64,000 nt of DNA. Source: DASXRU01 sp034665305 (GTDB lineage Bacteria; Acidobacteriota; Blastocatellia; Pyrinomonadales; Pyrinomonadaceae). The DNA is taken from assembly GCA_034665305.1 (NCBI GenBank), contig JAXDFZ010000006.1, forward strand, positions 1 through 64,000. Direction: 5' to 3'. Position 1 is the stretch's first letter, and every line of letters begins with the position of its first letter. A program made the translations under genes and the position numbers. This document shows, piece after piece, positions 61,649-64,000 of the stretch. The notes under the pieces are model-generated. The model worked only from the letters and a program-made list of their open reading frames with translations. It was not told the DNA's origin and did no database searches.

Positions 61649-61735
61649 CCTATTAACCAATCAATCCGAACTCCGAAATCCGCATTCCGAAATCGGCTGG
61701 CCCGCCCGCTACCGCAGGCGGTTCTGACAAGATCG
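61598..61735. repeat. Family-G inverted repeat plus family-E arm
   Basis: GCGGAGTGCGGATGTCGGATT and inverse AATCCGAACTCCGAAATCCG, then 61707-61731 CGCCCGCTACCGCAGGCGGTT (the arm also inside the EgtB-like gene). Confidence 0.75.
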
Positions 61736-61742
61736 AAATCCT

Positions 61743-62177
61743 ATGCCCTGCGCCTTTTGCCAGATCGCCCACAATGAAGTCCCGGGCAGCGTGGTCTTCG
61801 AAGACGAGGTATCGCTGGCGTTCCTGGATCACCGACCCGTCTTTCCGGGGCACTGCCTGTTGATTCCGCGCGCGCATTACGAAACCCTGGGCGATTTACC
61901 CGGCGAGTTGGTGGGACCGCTCTTTCAAAATGCGCAGCTCCTGGCGCGCGCGGTCGAGACGGCGCTGGAGGCGCACGGAACGTTTGTGGCGATGAACAAT
62001 CGCGTCAGCCAAAGCGTGCCGCACCTTCATATCCATATTGTTCCGCGCCGGCGCAAGGATGGCTTGAAGGGCTTCTTCTGGCCGCGGAAACCTTACCAGG
62101 GGGACGACGAAATCGCTTTGGTAAGGGATGCCATCCGCAAGACCATTGCGGAATTCGGATTTCGGAATGCGGATTGA
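61743..62177 (+). CDS. HIT-family nucleotide hydrolase
   Basis: 144 residues. CAFCQIAHNEVPGSVVFEDEVSLAFLDHRPVFPGHCLLIPRAHYETL, then the His triad SVPHLHIHIVPR (His94, 96, 98). An FHIT/HinT-type nucleotide phosphoramidase or Ap4A hydrolase fold. The last residues (EFGFRNAD) are encoded by a family-G repeat. Confidence 0.93.
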   Translation: MPCAFCQIAHNEVPGSVVFEDEVSLAFLDHRPVFPGHCLLIPRAHYETLGDLPGELVGPLFQNAQLLARAVETALEAHGTFVAMNNRVSQSVPHLHIHIVPRRRKDGLKGFFWPRKPYQGDDEIALVRDAIRKTIAEFGFRNAD

Positions 62178-62221
62178 GAGACGCGCGCCGCATTTCGAAT
62201 CCGCAATCCGCATTCCGCAAC
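62148..62221. repeat. Family-G inverted repeat overlapping the HIT stop
   Basis: GCGGAATTCGGATTTCGGAATG and inverse CGAATCCGCAATCCGCATTCC. The left arm supplies the last codons of the HIT gene. Confidence 0.8.
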
Positions 62222-62240
62222 CTGGAATCGGAAGTATCCG

Positions 62241-62573
62241 TTGAAACTTCTAAACGAAATCATCACAACTTATCGCAAGCATGGTTGGCGGTTGCGGCGC
62301 GTGCTGGCTCCGGCCGAAAACTTGACTGAGATTAGTGACCTGCTGAGCACCGGCGGAGAAACCGTGACGTTGGAAGAAGCCCCGGTCAGCGCGTTGTGGT
62401 TCTCGCGCCCGTCGCATGAGGGACGGGAAGCCTGGGAATTGCGGCTGGTGGCGGAAACTTCCTATGCGTTGTTTGAAACTTTTGAGCCGGATGAGGCGGA
62501 AGAGGATCGCGAAGAGTTGCGGCGCGAAATGGAGGCGCGTTTGCGCGCCCACGTTCTGGGAGAATCAGTTTAG
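62241..62573 (+). CDS. Conserved-looking small protein of unknown function
   Basis: 110 residues from TTG 62241, with GGAAG six bases upstream. MKLLNEIITTYRKHGWRLRRVLAPAENLTEISDLLSTGGETVTLEEAPVSALWFSRPSHEGREAWELRLVAETSYALFETFEPDEAEEDREELRREMEARLRAHV in outline: a compact N-terminal fold and an acidic helical tail. No family recognised. Follows the HIT gene after one repeat. Confidence 0.7.
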   Translation: MKLLNEIITTYRKHGWRLRRVLAPAENLTEISDLLSTGGETVTLEEAPVSALWFSRPSHEGREAWELRLVAETSYALFETFEPDEAEEDREELRREMEARLRAHVLGESV

Positions 62574-62631
62574 GACTTTAGCCAAGGATTCACACAGATG
62601 AACGCAGATAGGAGGTAGGTAGTACCCTAAT

Positions 62632-62748
62632 TTGGATTGCGCCGGCAGAGCGAAGCGGCGACGGCGCGTTGGATTGATCTCGAGCAGACATGACGGCCAT
62701 CCAAAGCGGTGTCGCGCTTCGCTGGCCACCGTACTCCAAATTGGGGCA
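62632..62748. repeat. Family-B inverted repeat, diverged copy
   Basis: TTGGATTGCGCCGGCAGAGC... and ...CGCTGGCCACCGTACTCCAA as inverted arms between convergent genes. Confidence 0.8.
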
Positions 62749-62812
62749 CTACCGAGAGGAAGGGTTGACAGCTCTTTTTCTGATTTGTGCAAATCAGTGG
62801 GAATGTGGCCGC

Positions 62813-63820
62813 TTAGTTTTGTCTTCCCATCTTGACGGGAATCTTCAGTTTCTGGTCGCCGCGCATCAGGACCACATCTACAAGTTCATAAGGTATGGCG
62901 CGCAGAACTCGCGATCTTAATTCGCCAGGCGTGCGAATCGGAACTCCGCCGAACTCGATGACGATGTCGCCTTCCTTGATGCCGGCCATGTCGGCTGGCA
63001 GGCTGGCTTCGACCTCATTTAACTTCACGCCATATATGTTGGTGCCTGGCACCGGCACACGCTCAGTACGGTCGGCGTCATAACCAAAACGGCCGCGGCC
63101 AATCGTGCGCGCGCGAAATGCGCGCTCCAAACCGTTGAGTTCGTCTCGGGAGATCGGCGTCAGCGCCGTCTTCAGAGTTTGACCGTCGCGTACATAAATA
63201 ACTTCCACCGCCTTGCCGATGGTGGTTGCGCCTAACAGGTCAGTTATTTCATCTTCGTCTTTGATCGCATGACCATCAAAGCTGGTGATGACATCACCAC
63301 CGAGCAGTCCGGCTTTGTCTGCAGGGGAATCCGGGGGCTCGACATTGTCGAAGGTTGCGCCGCCGCCTTCAGCGTCAGTGAACTCGTCGACGCCGACGTA
63401 CGCTCGCGGTGCACGCGCCACGGCTACGCCTCCGCGCGGGCCACTTGGTCTGACGAACGCGGTGAATACTCCGGCGGCCACGAAAAACATCAGCAACCCG
63501 ATGAATAACCAGGTCATCCCGCTGAATTTCTTTTTCTTTTTATGAGCCCACTGCATCTGGGTTGCGGCTGGCGCGCCAAAAGCCTGTGGTCCGGGGGCGC
63601 CAAAGCCCGGCGGATTCGGAGACCCTTGCTGGGCCGGCGCCGTTGGAGGGGGATTCTGTAAACGGACTGTCTCGGTGTACTCGGCGATGTCTTCCCCCAG
63701 ACGCGAGCCACAGGCCCGGCAAAAACGCAGGTCAGGCGGCATGAAGGCGCCGCAGCTTGCGCAATGGTTTCCGGCGGGATTACCCGAGTTCTGGGATGGA
63801 TTTAGTTCGTCAGATGACAT
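62813..63820 (-). CDS. Zinc-ribbon, single-helix, double-PDZ protein
   Basis: 335 residues from ATG 63820 (MSSDELNPSQ). N-terminal zinc ribbon HCASCGAFMPPDLRFCRACGSRL, Pro/Gly-rich linker, one membrane helix (FSGMTWLFIGLLMFFVAAGVFTAFV, about residues 103-127), then two PDZ domains: YVGVDEFTDAEGGGATFDNVEPPDSPADKAGLLGGDVITSFDGHAI and IYGVKLNEVEASLPADMAGIKEGDIVIEFGGVPI. There is no protease domain. Likely an inner-membrane adaptor with cytosolic ribbon and periplasmic PDZ pair. Confidence 0.85.
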   Translation of the reverse strand: MSSDELNPSQNSGNPAGNHCASCGAFMPPDLRFCRACGSRLGEDIAEYTETVRLQNPPPTAPAQQGSPNPPGFGAPGPQAFGAPAATQMQWAHKKKKKFSGMTWLFIGLLMFFVAAGVFTAFVRPSGPRGGVAVARAPRAYVGVDEFTDAEGGGATFDNVEPPDSPADKAGLLGGDVITSFDGHAIKDEDEITDLLGATTIGKAVEVIYVRDGQTLKTALTPISRDELNGLERAFRARTIGRGRFGYDADRTERVPVPGTNIYGVKLNEVEASLPADMAGIKEGDIVIEFGGVPIRTPGELRSRVLRAIPYELVDVVLMRGDQKLKIPVKMGRQN

Positions 63821-64000
63821 AACGGAACTGGGCCTCAACAAATAACAAGAGTGTTTCTAATCCGCGATTCTATACGATTGTTCGCGGGCGGCAGTTGCAT
63901 CAAAGTTCGTTTGATAGAGCATCTGGAAGCCAACGCTTCACAGTTGCTTCGTCATTGACCGCAGTTAATAACTCACTAACGGAGCGGTGTAAAGTCGGAT
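63821..64000. other. Non-coding end of window
   Basis: 180 bases upstream of the PDZ gene. No gene, repeat or clear promoter seen. Confidence 0.5.

Overview
The window is a chromosomal segment of a GC-rich Gram-negative-type bacterium. A PEP-CTERM protein, an LPS/O-antigen-type sugar locus, YceI, MsrPQ, a fasciclin protein and very dense intergenic inverted repeats together suggest an Acidobacteriota member, probably Blastocatellia/Pyrinomonadales-like. This assignment is inference: there is no rRNA or other marker gene here. I saw no tRNA, rRNA, CRISPR array or prophage.

Layout. 1-4675: a giant secreted BNR/Ig-repeat protein, cut by the window start. 5171-7697: two MacB/FtsX-type permeases. 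8192-15325: a PEP-CTERM protein, zinc-ribbon proteins, an FGGY sugar kinase, an M15-like peptidase homologue, DUF1761, an MDR oxidoreductase and a GerMN protein. 15528-20956: glycosyltransferases, sugar aminotransferase, cupin and methyltransferases of a surface-polysaccharide locus. 21215-27659: an ABC sugar importer (binding protein, two permeases, ATPase) with a sugar isomerase-like protein and a Gfo/Idh/MocA dehydrogenase. 27926-42377: peroxiredoxins, an AddA-like helicase-nuclease, a fasciclin protein, MsrPQ, a DASS anion transporter, and a zinc-ribbon regulator-like gene behind a long, highly foldable leader. 42554-56703: EVE and VOC proteins, selD, an EgtB-like synthase, a REP-associated transposase, YceH, a BNR/YCII/ThiS group, thioesterase, LigD-type polymerase, Rieske-FAD oxidoreductase, YceI and PPC proteins. 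56722-63820: galE, an OpuC/EgtUV-like importer, egtD, HIT, small unknown proteins and a PDZ protein.

Most interesting biology. (1) selD (43824-44855) carries an in-frame TGA at the catalytic position, followed by a bacterial SECIS-like hairpin. It is therefore very probably a selenoprotein that begins 72 bases upstream of the uninterrupted ORF. (2) About 30 bases later comes an EgtB-type sulfoxide synthase. SelD next to an EgtB homologue is the pairing known from selenoneine biosynthesis (SenC/SenA). The hercynine-forming EgtD lies 14 kb away beside a permease/binding-protein fusion plus ATPase with the architecture of the ergothioneine importer EgtUV. (3) The EgtB-like gene has absorbed intergenic repeat sequences in frame at two places. 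(4) A RAYT transposase is flanked by the same palindromes that occur as paired REP (REPIN) units elsewhere in the window. (5) Nearly every gene junction holds one of about ten families of long inverted repeats, often between convergent genes and sometimes nested.
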